A stretch of 64,000 bases of DNA from Lachnospiraceae bacterium UBA1721 (GCA_002317155.1 DCIR01000055.1:7332-71331), one strand, 5' to 3'. Shown: positions 17,986-27,212, numbered from the stretch's first letter. Numbers and translations: made by a program. Notes: generated by a model not told the origin, from the sequence alone.

Positions 17986-19749
17986 ATGATGAATAAAAAT
18001 GAATTTAATATACTCAATAATCTTTACAATGGTAGCAAGGGAAGAACAAGTTGCTCCTTTGATGTGGCAAATATAAAAGCAATTAAAGATATGATTGCGT
18101 ATAATGAACTGATTGATGAAGGTTTGATTTCTAAAGATAACGGGTCGTTAACAAAAGCGGGAATAAAAGCTTTGGAGCCATACAAGGTCGATAATGCGAT
18201 TATCCTTGCTGCGGGGGCAGCAACTCGTTTTATTCCTCTTTCGCTAGAACAACCAAAAGGTTTGTTTGAAGTTAAAGGAGAAAAGTTGATTGAACGTCAA
18301 ATAATGCAACTCCAGGCGGCAGGTATAAATGATATTACGGTTGTTCTTGGCTATAAGAAAGAGATGTTTTTTTATTTGAAAGATAAATATAATGTTAAAT
18401 TTGTAATAAATGATTTGTTTAATATCAAAAATAACATTGAAAGCATTTATTTGGCAAGAAATGACCTCAATAATACATATGTTTGCGTTAGTGATAGTTA
18501 TTTTGTGGAAAACCCATTCAATCAATATGAGTATCAGTCGTTTAATGCGGGGATTAGTATAGAAGAAAGATCAAATGAAATGTATGTAGATACGGATTCG
18601 CAGGGCCGGATTTACAGGATGGAAAAAGATTGTGAAAAGGGTCAGATTTTGTTAGGACATGCTTTTTGGAAGAAAGATTTTTCTGATGCATTTGTTAAGA
18701 TTGTAGAAGATGATAGAACTGTTGGAAAATATAATAATTCATTTTGGGAGTGGCTTGTAAGTGATAAACTTGAAGAACTTCCCCCTTTTTATTTTAAGGA
18801 ATATGTATGCGGAAATATATTTGAATTCGATTATTTTGAAGAGCTAAGAAAATTTGATGCTCATTATCTAGGTAACACTAATAGTGAAATTATCAGAAAT
18901 ATTAAATTGGTTTTTCGCTGTGATGAAGAAGATATTATAAATTTTAGAAATGTAAGTAAAGGAATGACTAATACTTCTTTCATATTCCAAATCGATGGAG
19001 TTGATTACATATATCGTCATCCTGGAGATGGAACAGAGAGTATAATCAGTAGGAGAAATGAAAAGACTTCATTGATAAAAGCTAAGGAGATAGGAATTGA
19101 TCCTACATATGTTTATGCTGATGTCAATGAGGGATGGAAGGTATCAGTATTTGTATCTGAGTTTAGAGAACCGAATTATGATTCATTCGAAGACTCTAAA
19201 AAAGTTATCTCTGTACTTCGAAAGCTCCATACATCTGGTGTGAAAGTTGGATATGGAATGAGAGCTTGGGAAGATTCATTAGTAACTGAAGAATTATTGA
19301 AGAAAAAAAATCCTGAGTGCTTTAAGAAATATGAGAATTTGAAGCAAAAGATAGAAAATCTCTATAATAAAACACTTGGTGATGGAGTAGAGAAGTGTTT
19401 TTGCCATGGTGATACTTATCAGCCTAATTGGATGTTGAAGCCAGATGGTGATGTGATTTTGATTGATTGGGAATATTCAGGTTTCTCTGATCCAGGCATA
19501 GATATTGGATATTATATTGTTGATGCGATGTATGATTTCGACGAGGCAGAAAGATTTATTAAAGAGTATTTGCAAGATACATATACTGAAAAGAGATACT
19601 TTCATTTTATGGCTTATGTAGCTATAATAGCGTATTATTGGTTTGTATGGGCTTTATATAGAGAGTCTTGTGGTGCAGTAATGGGGGAAGCCCTAATAAA
19701 TTGGAAAAATATGGCAGAAAAATACGTTGATTATTTACTGTCGCAATAA
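17986..19749 (+). CDS. Trifunctional-looking fusion: winged helix + LicC-like nucleotidyltransferase + choline/ethanolamine kinase (LicA-like)
   Basis: 587 aa. Residues about 1-66 are a winged-helix module ending KALEPYK. Residues 68-290 are a nucleotidyltransferase (AIILAAGAATRFIPLSLEQP; NDITVVLGYKKEMFF; NNIESIYLA; metal-binding VSDSYFVENP). Residues 310-587 are an aminoglycoside-phosphotransferase/choline-kinase fold with CFCHGDTYQPNWM (His474-Asp476, Asn481) and LIDWEYSGFSDPGIDIGYY. Order suggests phosphorylation of an amino alcohol, then CTP activation to a CDP-derivative. Start chosen at ATG 17986 because AAGGTGAGG lies 6 bases upstream; ATG 17989 is also possible. A permease gene follows by 21 bases. 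The pyrophosphorylase glycine loop is slightly unusual (GAATR for GxGxR). Confidence 0.85.
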   Translation: MMNKNEFNILNNLYNGSKGRTSCSFDVANIKAIKDMIAYNELIDEGLISKDNGSLTKAGIKALEPYKVDNAIILAAGAATRFIPLSLEQPKGLFEVKGEKLIERQIMQLQAAGINDITVVLGYKKEMFFYLKDKYNVKFVINDLFNIKNNIESIYLARNDLNNTYVCVSDSYFVENPFNQYEYQSFNAGISIEERSNEMYVDTDSQGRIYRMEKDCEKGQILLGHAFWKKDFSDAFVKIVEDDRTVGKYNNSFWEWLVSDKLEELPPFYFKEYVCGNIFEFDYFEELRKFDAHYLGNTNSEIIRNIKLVFRCDEEDIINFRNVSKGMTNTSFIFQIDGVDYIYRHPGDGTESIISRRNEKTSLIKAKEIGIDPTYVYADVNEGWKVSVFVSEFREPNYDSFEDSKKVISVLRKLHTSGVKVGYGMRAWEDSLVTEELLKKKNPECFKKYENLKQKIENLYNKTLGDGVEKCFCHGDTYQPNWMLKPDGDVILIDWEYSGFSDPGIDIGYYIVDAMYDFDEAERFIKEYLQDTYTEKRYFHFMAYVAIIAYYWFVWALYRESCGAVMGEALINWKNMAEKYVDYLLSQ

Positions 19750-19770
19750 TTTAGAAGAAAGAGCAATGAA

Positions 19771-21270
19771 ATGTCAATGAATGAAAACGATAAAGGGCTA
19801 GTAAGGGCCCTCGGATTAAAAGAAGCTATTAGCATGACGATTGGAACTGTTGTTGGCGTTGGACTATTTACTTGTGGATCATCGCAGATTGGATTAGTTG
19901 GGCCTTGGATTATAGGATTCACATTTATTGCATTGCTTATTTCGATATGGCCGTGCTTGATTTATGGTGAAATGTCTGCGGCACTTCCTTGTGCAGGTGG
20001 TACTTATAACTATGCCAAGAGAGGGTTAAATAGAGTTTGGGCTAATTTGTCAGGTTGGCATTATATTGTCTCTGTTGTCGCAATTGGGGCAGGTGAGACA
20101 TTAGCTTTTTCCAATTACTTTAAGATTTTACTTGAACAGTTCGGTGTCAGCATTGATTGGCTCGACTCACGTATTATAGCTATAGTGCTTGTGGCTATTT
20201 TCCTTGTATTAAACTTTAGAGGTATTGAACAGTCGGGTAAAGCGCAGACTGGATTTATGTTCTTCTTTTGGGCATGTTCCATCGCATGGTTTATGTATAT
20301 GATTCCAAAAGTTCATGTTGAATATTTTGGTGGTATTACTATGAATAGTTTGCCTCCGTTCAATGAAATGATGTACATCTTTGGTTTGGTATGGTGGTGC
20401 TATACGGGCTTTGAAACTTGCGTATCAATGGGGGCGGAGACTAAGTATCCACAATATAATCTGCCACGTGCATTGAAGATTTCTGTTTTTTTGGTATTTG
20501 CTCTTAATGCATTATTTCAGTGGTTCCTGGTGGGTTTGGTACCTCATGATTTTTATGGATTACTTGCTGTCGCGGATGCTCCATACGCAGAAGGATTGAA
20601 AGCGGCTGGGTTGATTGGTTTTCCGATTATTCTTTTATGCATTGGAATTGCGTTTGGCGGAGATCTTTCTACAATCAATCCTGGAATTGCAGCGCCTGCT
20701 AGATATATTTATACAATGGCACAGGATGGTGCGCTTCCTGCATTTTTGGGCAAAATACATCCTAAATATAAAACACCATATGTGGCAGTTATCGTTGTTG
20801 GTGTGATTAATTTCATTTTGATAGCTACAGGTTCTATTGATTATATTGCATCAGTTTCACTTATATCTTTGGCAATCTGTTATATGATTGGCTGTTTGGC
20901 GTATCTTGGTTTAAAGGTAAAGTACGCAGATATGAAACGACCATATGTTGCACCTCTTGGTAAATTTGGCTGCTATTTTACTATTGTTATATATTGTTTC
21001 ATGCTTGTTTTTGCAGATAGGATCGCGCTTATTACGGCTGGGGTGATTACGGTGCTATGCTTCATTTTTTATTTTATATTTACCAAAAAACATGCACCGG
21101 AATTAGTAAGCGTGGAGGCGGAGATAGGAGAGATTGAAGAACCTACAGTTGAAGAAAAATTAAAAATGGATAAAGTTTATAATATTTGGAAATGGGTAAC
21201 GATAGTTGTTACTTTGATTGCAATAGGTATATATTTAGTTCCGATTATTGTAAAGCAATTTAGTGTGTGA
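19771..21270 (+). CDS. APC-superfamily amino acid/amine permease
   Basis: 499-aa transporter with 12 predicted helices in the plasma membrane. N-terminal helix 1 has the conserved unwound region GTVVGVGLFTCGSSQIG; ALPCAGGTYNYAKRGLNR and WWCYTGFETCVSMGAETKYP are further APC signatures. The acidic C-terminal segment (EAEIGEIEEPTVEEKLK) is followed by a last helix. Context, directly after the kinase/cytidylyltransferase fusion, suggests import of the amine that the cassette phosphorylates, in the way a choline permease accompanies lic genes elsewhere. Ethanolamine, choline or an amino acid all fit; the sequence does not decide. Confidence 0.86.
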   Translation: MSMNENDKGLVRALGLKEAISMTIGTVVGVGLFTCGSSQIGLVGPWIIGFTFIALLISIWPCLIYGEMSAALPCAGGTYNYAKRGLNRVWANLSGWHYIVSVVAIGAGETLAFSNYFKILLEQFGVSIDWLDSRIIAIVLVAIFLVLNFRGIEQSGKAQTGFMFFFWACSIAWFMYMIPKVHVEYFGGITMNSLPPFNEMMYIFGLVWWCYTGFETCVSMGAETKYPQYNLPRALKISVFLVFALNALFQWFLVGLVPHDFYGLLAVADAPYAEGLKAAGLIGFPIILLCIGIAFGGDLSTINPGIAAPARYIYTMAQDGALPAFLGKIHPKYKTPYVAVIVVGVINFILIATGSIDYIASVSLISLAICYMIGCLAYLGLKVKYADMKRPYVAPLGKFGCYFTIVIYCFMLVFADRIALITAGVITVLCFIFYFIFTKKHAPELVSVEAEIGEIEEPTVEEKLKMDKVYNIWKWVTIVVTLIAIGIYLVPIIVKQFSV

Positions 21271-21295
21271 ATGGAAAAATAAGGAGACAAGGTTT

Positions 21296-22384
21296 ATGAG
21301 TAAGGCGTTAATTACTGGAGTGACAGGCCAGGATGGTTCTTATTTAGCGGAATTATTATTGGAAAAAGGATATGAAGTATATGGAATGATTCGTCGTTCA
21401 TCTGTTGACTACAGAGAGCGTATAGCACATTTGGAAGGAACACCAAATTTCCACTTGAAATTTGGCGACTTAGGAGATTCTATTTCACTTGTTAAGCTTA
21501 TTGGTGAGATCAAACCTGATGAAATATATAATCTTGCTGCTCAGTCGCATGTACAGGTTTCTTTCGATGTACCAGAATATACAGCTGATGTCGTGGCTAC
21601 GGGTGTGCTTCGCATACTTGAAGCGGTACGTGTATGTGGTCTTGCGAAGACTTGTCGTATATATCAGGCATCTACGTCTGAGTTATATGGAAAAGTTGAG
21701 GAGGTGCCTCAAAAGGAAACAACTCCATTCCATCCATATAGTCCGTATGCTGTCGCGAAGCAATATGGATTCTGGATCGTCAAGGAATACAGAGAGGCAT
21801 ATAATATGTTCTGCTGTTCAGGTATTCTTTTTAACCATGAGTCTGAACGTCGTGGTGAGACTTTTGTTACTAGAAAAATTACTCTTGCAGCTGCTCGTAT
21901 TGCACAGGGAAAGCAGGATAAGCTGTATCTTGGAAATCTTGATTCTCTTCGTGATTGGGGTTATGCGAAGGATTATGTTGAGTGTATGTGGCTGATTCTT
22001 CAGAATGATAAGCCGGAGGATTTTGTAATTGCTACAGGTGTGCAGCATTCTGTCAGGGAGTTTGCAACATTAGCATTCCATCATGCGGGTATTGAAGTTG
22101 AATGGCAGGGAAGTGGTATGGATGAAAAAGGAATAGACAAGGCAACAGGTAAGGTTGTTGTTGAGGTAAGCCCTGATTTCTACCGTCCTACTGATGTAGT
22201 CAATCTTTGGGGCGATCCTACAAAGGCTCGTACAGAACTCGGATGGAATCCTACTAAGACTTCTTTCGAGGAGCTTGTTGAACTCATGACAAAGCATGAC
22301 ATGGAAAAGGTTGCAGTAGAAAGAGCTGAGGAGCATATCCGTATGAATTTGGCAGAGTACCTTGAAAAGGGAGTTGTTAAGTAA
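21296..22384 (+). CDS. gmd: GDP-mannose 4,6-dehydratase
   Basis: Short-chain dehydrogenase turning GDP-D-mannose into GDP-4-keto-6-deoxymannose, the first step to GDP-L-fucose. 362 aa, with ALITGVTGQDGSYLAELLL (NADP loop), RRSSVDYRERIAHL, the Ser/Thr-Tyr-Lys triad in ASTSELYGK and HPYSPYAVAKQYG, and NHESERRGETFVTRK, which is diagnostic for Gmd. AAGGAG at 21281-21286 sets the start at ATG 21296. The next gene, fucose synthase, follows directly. GC content rises compared with the AT-rich glycosyltransferase block. Confidence 0.96.
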   Translation: MSKALITGVTGQDGSYLAELLLEKGYEVYGMIRRSSVDYRERIAHLEGTPNFHLKFGDLGDSISLVKLIGEIKPDEIYNLAAQSHVQVSFDVPEYTADVVATGVLRILEAVRVCGLAKTCRIYQASTSELYGKVEEVPQKETTPFHPYSPYAVAKQYGFWIVKEYREAYNMFCCSGILFNHESERRGETFVTRKITLAAARIAQGKQDKLYLGNLDSLRDWGYAKDYVECMWLILQNDKPEDFVIATGVQHSVREFATLAFHHAGIEVEWQGSGMDEKGIDKATGKVVVEVSPDFYRPTDVVNLWGDPTKARTELGWNPTKTSFEELVELMTKHDMEKVAVERAEEHIRMNLAEYLEKGVVK

Positions 22385-23328
22385 TGATGGAAAAGAATTC
22401 CAAGATATACGTTGCAGGACATAGGGGAATGGTTGGATCTGCAATTGTTAGAGAACTTGAAAGACAAGGATATACAAATATTATTACAAGAACACATAAA
22501 GAACTTGATTTGATTAATCAAGTTGCGGTGGAAAAGTTTTTCGAAGATGAGAAGCCTGATTATGTGTTTCTTGCTGCTGCAAAGGTTGGAGGAATTATTG
22601 CTAACCAAAGTGCTTTAGCTGATTTCATGTATGACAATATGGTTCTTGAGATGAATGTAATTCATAGTGCATGGAAGAACGGTTGCAAGAAGTTAGAGTT
22701 TTTAGGCAGTTCATGTATCTATCCCAGAATGGCGCCGCAGCCTATGCCTGAAAGTTGTCTTTTGACATCTGAACTTGAAAAGACAAATGAGGCATATGCT
22801 TTAGCCAAAATTAGTGGTCTTAAGTATTGTGAATTTCTTAATAAGCAGTATGGAACTGATTATATTTCAGTTATGCCAACAAATCTTTATGGCCCTAATG
22901 ATAATTATCATCCAACTCACTCACATGTATTGCCTGCATTGATTAGAAGGTTTCATGAGGCGAAGGAAGCAGGACTAGAGTCTGTAACTTGTTGGGGAGA
23001 TGGATCACCCCTTAGAGAGTTCTTATATGTAGATGATCTTGCTAATCTTTGTGTGTTCCTTATGAACAACTATAGTGGAGATGAGACTGTAAATGCTGGA
23101 ACAGGCAAGGAATTGACTATTAAAGAGCTTACGGAACTTGTTGCTAAAGTGGTTGGCTATGATGGAGAGATTCTTTGGGATATTTCTAAGCCTAATGGTA
23201 CTCCTAGAAAACTTTTGGATGTTTCTAAGGCTGAAAAGCTTGGTTGGAGATATATGACAGAGCTTGAGGATGGAATTCGTCTCTCGTACGAAGATTTCCT
23301 TAATAATCCAATGAGAGCAGAGAGATAA
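22384..23328 (+). CDS. fcl: GDP-L-fucose synthase (3,5-epimerase/4-reductase)
   Basis: Second enzyme of GDP-L-fucose formation, 314 aa, normal length. Seen: IYVAGHRGMVGSAIVRELE, VFLAAAKVGGI, GSSCIYPRMAPQPMPES, YALAKISGLKYCEFL (Tyr-Lys pair), MPTNLYGPNDNYHPTHSHVLPALIRRFHEAK, all hallmark Fcl/WcaG segments. The first ATG overlaps the gmd stop by one base; a second ATG is adjacent. With gmd and the downstream manC-type gene it supplies activated L-fucose to the polysaccharide glycosyltransferases. Confidence 0.96.
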   Translation: MMEKNSKIYVAGHRGMVGSAIVRELERQGYTNIITRTHKELDLINQVAVEKFFEDEKPDYVFLAAAKVGGIIANQSALADFMYDNMVLEMNVIHSAWKNGCKKLEFLGSSCIYPRMAPQPMPESCLLTSELEKTNEAYALAKISGLKYCEFLNKQYGTDYISVMPTNLYGPNDNYHPTHSHVLPALIRRFHEAKEAGLESVTCWGDGSPLREFLYVDDLANLCVFLMNNYSGDETVNAGTGKELTIKELTELVAKVVGYDGEILWDISKPNGTPRKLLDVSKAEKLGWRYMTELEDGIRLSYEDFLNNPMRAER

Positions 23329-23427
23329 AAGTTATATGAGGGATACAATATGAGCTGTTGTAGATGAACTGCAGCAGCTCATAAAAGTTTAAAATAGTAA
23401 TTAGAAAATATACATTTGGAGTTTGAC

Positions 23428-24741
23428 ATGAATATAGTATTATTATCTGGTGGATCAGGAAAACGTCTTTGGCCACTTTCGAACGATATAAGATCAAAAC
23501 AATTTATAAAAATATTTAAAACTGAAAAAGACGATTACGAGTCTATGGTGCAGCGTGTATATAGTCAGATAAAAAAAGTGGACTCTGATGCAACAGTTAC
23601 AATAGCTACTTCAAAGACACAGGTATCTGCAATACATAATCAATTAGGGGAGAAGGTTAGTATCTCAGTGGAACCTTGTCGTAGAGATACATTTCCGGCG
23701 ATTGCATTAGCCACATCATACCTTGTGGATGTAATGAAGATTAGTCCGGAGGAATCGGTAGTTGTATGTCCTGTTGATCCCTATGTGGAAGATGATTATT
23801 TTCAGGCGTTGAAAGGATTGGCGGAACAGGCAGATAAAGGTGAGGCTAATCTTGTGCTTATGGGGATTGAGCCGACATATCCTTCAGAGAAATATGGATA
23901 TATTATTCCGGAATCTTCAGATAATACATCAATGGTTAAAACATTCAAAGAGAAACCAACTGAAGATGTAGCACGTGAGTATATAGCGCAGGGTGCTTTA
24001 TGGAATGGTGGCGTATTTGCATATAAACTCAAGTATGTGTTACAAAGAGCCCATGAATTGATAGAATTTATTGATTATGCAGATTTGTTTGATAAATATG
24101 AGATACTGACAAAGATATCATTTGACTATGCAGTAGTTGAACATGAGGACAAGATACAGGTTCAGAGATTTTCCGGAGAGTGGAAGGATCTTGGTACTTG
24201 GAATACATTGACGGAAGCTATGGAAGAAAATGTAATAGGTAAAGGTATCATGAATGATGCTTGTTCTGATGTACATATTCTTAATGAGATGGATGTTCCG
24301 ATTCTGGCGATGGGACTACATGATGTGGTGATTTCAGCTTCTCCAGAAGGTATTTTAGTAAGTGATAAAGAACAGTCTTCTTATATTAAGCCTTTTGTGG
24401 ATAAATTTGAGCAGCAGATTATGTTTGCTGAGAAGTCATGGGGAAGTTATAAAGTAATTGATGTAGAAAGTGGTTCTATGACAATTAAGGTTACACTTAA
24501 TCCTGGCCACAAGATGAACTATCATTCACATAAGAATCGTGATGAGGTTTGGGTAGTGCTTTGGGGTGAAGGTAAGACCATAGTTGACGGAAGAGAACAG
24601 AATGTGAAGGCTGGTGATGTTATTACTATGAAAGCTGAGTGCAAACATACTGTAATCGCTAGTACGGAGCTTAAGCTTATTGAAGTTCAGATAGGTAATG
24701 AGATTAGTGTGAGTGATAAGCAGAAATTTGAGATGAATTAA
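23428..24741 (+). CDS. manC: Mannose-1-phosphate guanylyltransferase with mannose-6-phosphate isomerase cupin
   Basis: Makes GDP-mannose, substrate of Gmd. 437 aa. The N-terminal nucleotidyltransferase begins MNIVLLSGGSGKRLWPLSND, with VEPCRRDTFPAIALA, PSEKYGYI, FKEKP and WNGGVFAYK. The C-terminal cupin has AEKSWGSYKVIDVESGSM, HKMNYHSHKNRDEVWVVLWGEG, the type II phosphomannose isomerase fold with metal ligands HxH and E. It is slightly shorter than the usual 460-480 aa. GGAG six bases upstream fixes ATG 23428 over a TTG at 23416. A 99-base gap separates it from fcl, so it may have its own promoter. Confidence 0.9.
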   Translation: MNIVLLSGGSGKRLWPLSNDIRSKQFIKIFKTEKDDYESMVQRVYSQIKKVDSDATVTIATSKTQVSAIHNQLGEKVSISVEPCRRDTFPAIALATSYLVDVMKISPEESVVVCPVDPYVEDDYFQALKGLAEQADKGEANLVLMGIEPTYPSEKYGYIIPESSDNTSMVKTFKEKPTEDVAREYIAQGALWNGGVFAYKLKYVLQRAHELIEFIDYADLFDKYEILTKISFDYAVVEHEDKIQVQRFSGEWKDLGTWNTLTEAMEENVIGKGIMNDACSDVHILNEMDVPILAMGLHDVVISASPEGILVSDKEQSSYIKPFVDKFEQQIMFAEKSWGSYKVIDVESGSMTIKVTLNPGHKMNYHSHKNRDEVWVVLWGEGKTIVDGREQNVKAGDVITMKAECKHTVIASTELKLIEVQIGNEISVSDKQKFEMN

Positions 24742-24830
24742 TATGTGGATGTGTTTATTAAGAATAAGAATCTGCTAATATTTAGAACTAATTGAGAAAT
24801 GTGATTATTGTCTTACAGGGCTGTTATTAA

Positions 24831-25361
24831 ATGAGATATAAACTTAATACCGATGATATTGAATTATATGCTCAAAAAAGAATTGCAGAAGTATATGGAG
24901 ATTCATACCTTAATATGGTATGGAATAAAAAGTCTGATGAGTATGATTTTACAAGTGATGATGGTAGAGCGCTAGAAGTAACTTCAGTTATATCTTGTGA
25001 AATAAGAGAAGTAGTACAATATGAAAACGCTATAGACAAGAAGGGATCAGCTAATATTTCAAAAGTTACCAGTGCGATAAAGGTTAATGAGTCACAAGAG
25101 ACATATATGTTTAAGGGTGGATCATTAGCGCAGTATCGTGTTAAGTGTATTGATAGTATTAGGCGGAAGAATGAGAAAGCTATTCGGCGTGAATTATTTG
25201 GAAAAAACTATTCATCAATTGAATTATGTTTATGTATACATGAAGCACCGTTTTTTGATGAGCTATCAGATTTCGATTTTTTGAGCGAGGAATTTGAAAA
25301 ATCCTTGTTTGACAGATTGTTTATTATAACAAGGGATAGATTTTTTACATTTGTAAAGTGA
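24831..25361 (+). CDS. Hypothetical protein, 176 aa
   Basis: Not recognised. A soluble, charged protein (MRYKLNTDDIELYAQKRIAEVYG, then DYDFTSDDGRALEVTSVISCE). The pattern of an acidic strand followed by ALEVTSV loosely resembles the core of a PD-(D/E)XK-like or nuclease-associated fold, which is weak evidence only. No signal peptide or membrane helix. AT-rich like the glycosyltransferase block. It stands alone between manC and a strong terminator. Confidence 0.6.
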   Translation: MRYKLNTDDIELYAQKRIAEVYGDSYLNMVWNKKSDEYDFTSDDGRALEVTSVISCEIREVVQYENAIDKKGSANISKVTSAIKVNESQETYMFKGGSLAQYRVKCIDSIRRKNEKAIRRELFGKNYSSIELCLCIHEAPFFDELSDFDFLSEEFEKSLFDRLFIITRDRFFTFVK

Positions 25362-25472
25362 ATGATTAAGTTCTTGTGTAATTACATTACTTTATTGTTT
25401 TGACTGCCACAGATGAAGAACACATTATTACATTCAACATGTATAGATAACTATATCTTACGGATTTTTTAC

Positions 25473-25510
25473 GGTCTTGAATCTTTATGATTCAAGACCT
25501 TTTATTTTAT
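25473..25510 (+). terminator. Rho-independent terminator
   Basis: Perfect 11-bp stem (GGTCTTGAATC with GATTCAAGACC), 5-base loop, then a T-rich run. It closes the polysaccharide/nucleotide-sugar region after the hypothetical gene. Its left arm is identical to that of the terminator at 29310. Confidence 0.9.
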
Positions 25511-25560
25511 CCGACCTACTCCCATTCCCCTTACTATATGTTATATTATATCTATACATC

Positions 25561-25578
25561 AAGTCAGTTCACTGACTT
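25561..25578 (+). promoter_or_regulatory. Perfect 8-bp inverted repeat, possible operator of the esterase gene
   Basis: AAGTCAGT and ACTGACTT separated by two bases, 18 bp long, just upstream of a GGGGGG ribosome binding site and the ATG at 25596. An AT-rich TATATT-type -10 region lies about 25 bases upstream. The position suggests a repressor site or a small RNA hairpin in the leader. No known regulator consensus is recognised. Confidence 0.45.
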
Positions 25579-25595
25579 TTACGGGGGGTATTTAT

Positions 25596-27185
25596 ATGGC
25601 AATGACAGAAAGACCAGTAATAGAGATGCTGGCAGACGGAAGTAAGTATTGGGAGCATGAGTATGAGAAGTTTTATCTTAAAACTTATGTTCCTAAGTCT
25701 GACCTGGACGGACAGGTTAACAACTATTCCTTCAGAGCGCCGATGCTGATCGTGTTCGAAGAGAATAGAATGGACAAGGCAGCGGCAGTTGATTTCGCTG
25801 ATAAAAATGGTCTGGCAAAAATTGCGGCAGATACATATTCTAGTGTACTCTTCGTATATCCTACCTGCGAGGGCGGATGGGTTAATGCGACTGAGGAAGT
25901 CTATTCATCACTTATAGCTGAGACTAAGATGGATCCCAGATATGAGGATGGTATCATCACTCTCAGTAATTTCTTTACAGGTGAATTCCAGGGATATTTT
26001 ATAAAGGGCGCGATATTCAGAGCGGATATTTATAGCTATGGTGCATCGGCTGATTTTGTGGCGCAGAATTTATTAAAAACATTGCAGGGTGAGTATCTTT
26101 GGGGACCCGGAGAGATTACGCCTGCTATGTGCTCGATGGAAAGACTTAGTGTGATCCCGAATGTTGAGCGTAAGGACATCGGAATTCTCAGCGTAGGTAA
26201 TTCTTCAGAAATTAACGCTGCATTTGAAGGATGTGAGAATCTGTTAATCAAAGATAGTGCAGATTATCCGGCAGATTTTAAGGCATTTGTTCGTAAGTTC
26301 AAAATGTGGTGCGGAAACATGGAAATCGAGCCTGATTTTGAGGCTCTTGGAATAATTGAGGACGCAGGCTTTGTCAGTGTAAAGACATCAACGGACAATA
26401 AGCTGGTGAAGGAGCCTGAACACAAAATAGGTTATTTTGCATACTACAATAAGGGGCTTTTTGACAATGGACCTGTTCCGCTACTTGTTGGATTCCATGG
26501 TGGCGGTGATTCTACCATGTATCTGACATATGTATCTGGCTGGTGGGAGATAGCGCATAGATATGGCTTCCTTTATGTGGCTGTTGAGAATCATCAGTTT
26601 GTAACTGCAACCGAGGCAGCAGCTGTGGTTGAAGCAATCAAGGAGCGCTATAACGTAGATGTACATAGAATTTATGCATCTGGTTTCTCGATGGGTAGTG
26701 GCAAAACCTGGAACATGTTCGAAGAATATCCTGAGATGTTTGCCGGATTGGCTCCTGCAAGTGCGCTTTTCCCTGTCAAAAATAATCCACTCAGCCAGTC
26801 GGCAGGCGAGAATCACAATACTGATATAGCGGTTCCGATTTTCTATTCGGGTGGTGAACTTTCACATCTTCCGGAACTTCCTTGTCAGGCTGAGTCTGCA
26901 ATAGAGAGAATTCAGTATGCCGCAGAGGTTAATAAGCTTAAGGCTAAGTTCAATGTAAAATTTGAAGATAGAGATAGCTGGGCTGATCCTGTATACGGTG
27001 ATGCACCTGACAGAGTTGAGAAGATTTGCGATGAGTCAAGAGGCAGTACACTTACAGTCAGATATTATGACAGCGAAGACGGAGTATGTCGTACTGCATT
27101 TGCTAGTGTGAGCGGGCAGGTGCACGAGTGTCGTCATCATACCAATGAGAATGCATGGAAATTTATTTCACAGTTTACACGATAA
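25596..27185 (+). CDS. Alpha/beta-hydrolase, PHB-depolymerase/esterase-like
   Basis: 529-aa protein without a clear signal peptide, so probably cytoplasmic. The C-terminal half (about residue 285 on) is an alpha/beta-hydrolase: VPLLVGFHGGGDS gives the oxyanion strand, FLYVAVENH the next strand, IYASGFSMGSGKTWNM the nucleophile elbow (Ser365 in G-F-S-M-G), and VSGQVHECRHHTNENAWKF the probable catalytic histidine near the end. The N-terminal ~250 residues (LKTYVPKSDL, VLFVYPTCEGGW, GYFIKGAIFRADIYSYGASADFV) look like a degenerate second esterase-like module. Substrate is unknown; ester side groups of polysaccharides are one possibility. Confidence 0.7.
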   Translation: MAMTERPVIEMLADGSKYWEHEYEKFYLKTYVPKSDLDGQVNNYSFRAPMLIVFEENRMDKAAAVDFADKNGLAKIAADTYSSVLFVYPTCEGGWVNATEEVYSSLIAETKMDPRYEDGIITLSNFFTGEFQGYFIKGAIFRADIYSYGASADFVAQNLLKTLQGEYLWGPGEITPAMCSMERLSVIPNVERKDIGILSVGNSSEINAAFEGCENLLIKDSADYPADFKAFVRKFKMWCGNMEIEPDFEALGIIEDAGFVSVKTSTDNKLVKEPEHKIGYFAYYNKGLFDNGPVPLLVGFHGGGDSTMYLTYVSGWWEIAHRYGFLYVAVENHQFVTATEAAAVVEAIKERYNVDVHRIYASGFSMGSGKTWNMFEEYPEMFAGLAPASALFPVKNNPLSQSAGENHNTDIAVPIFYSGGELSHLPELPCQAESAIERIQYAAEVNKLKAKFNVKFEDRDSWADPVYGDAPDRVEKICDESRGSTLTVRYYDSEDGVCRTAFASVSGQVHECRHHTNENAWKFISQFTR

Positions 27186-27212
27186 ACGATGAAAAGCATG
27201 ATAGTGAACGCA

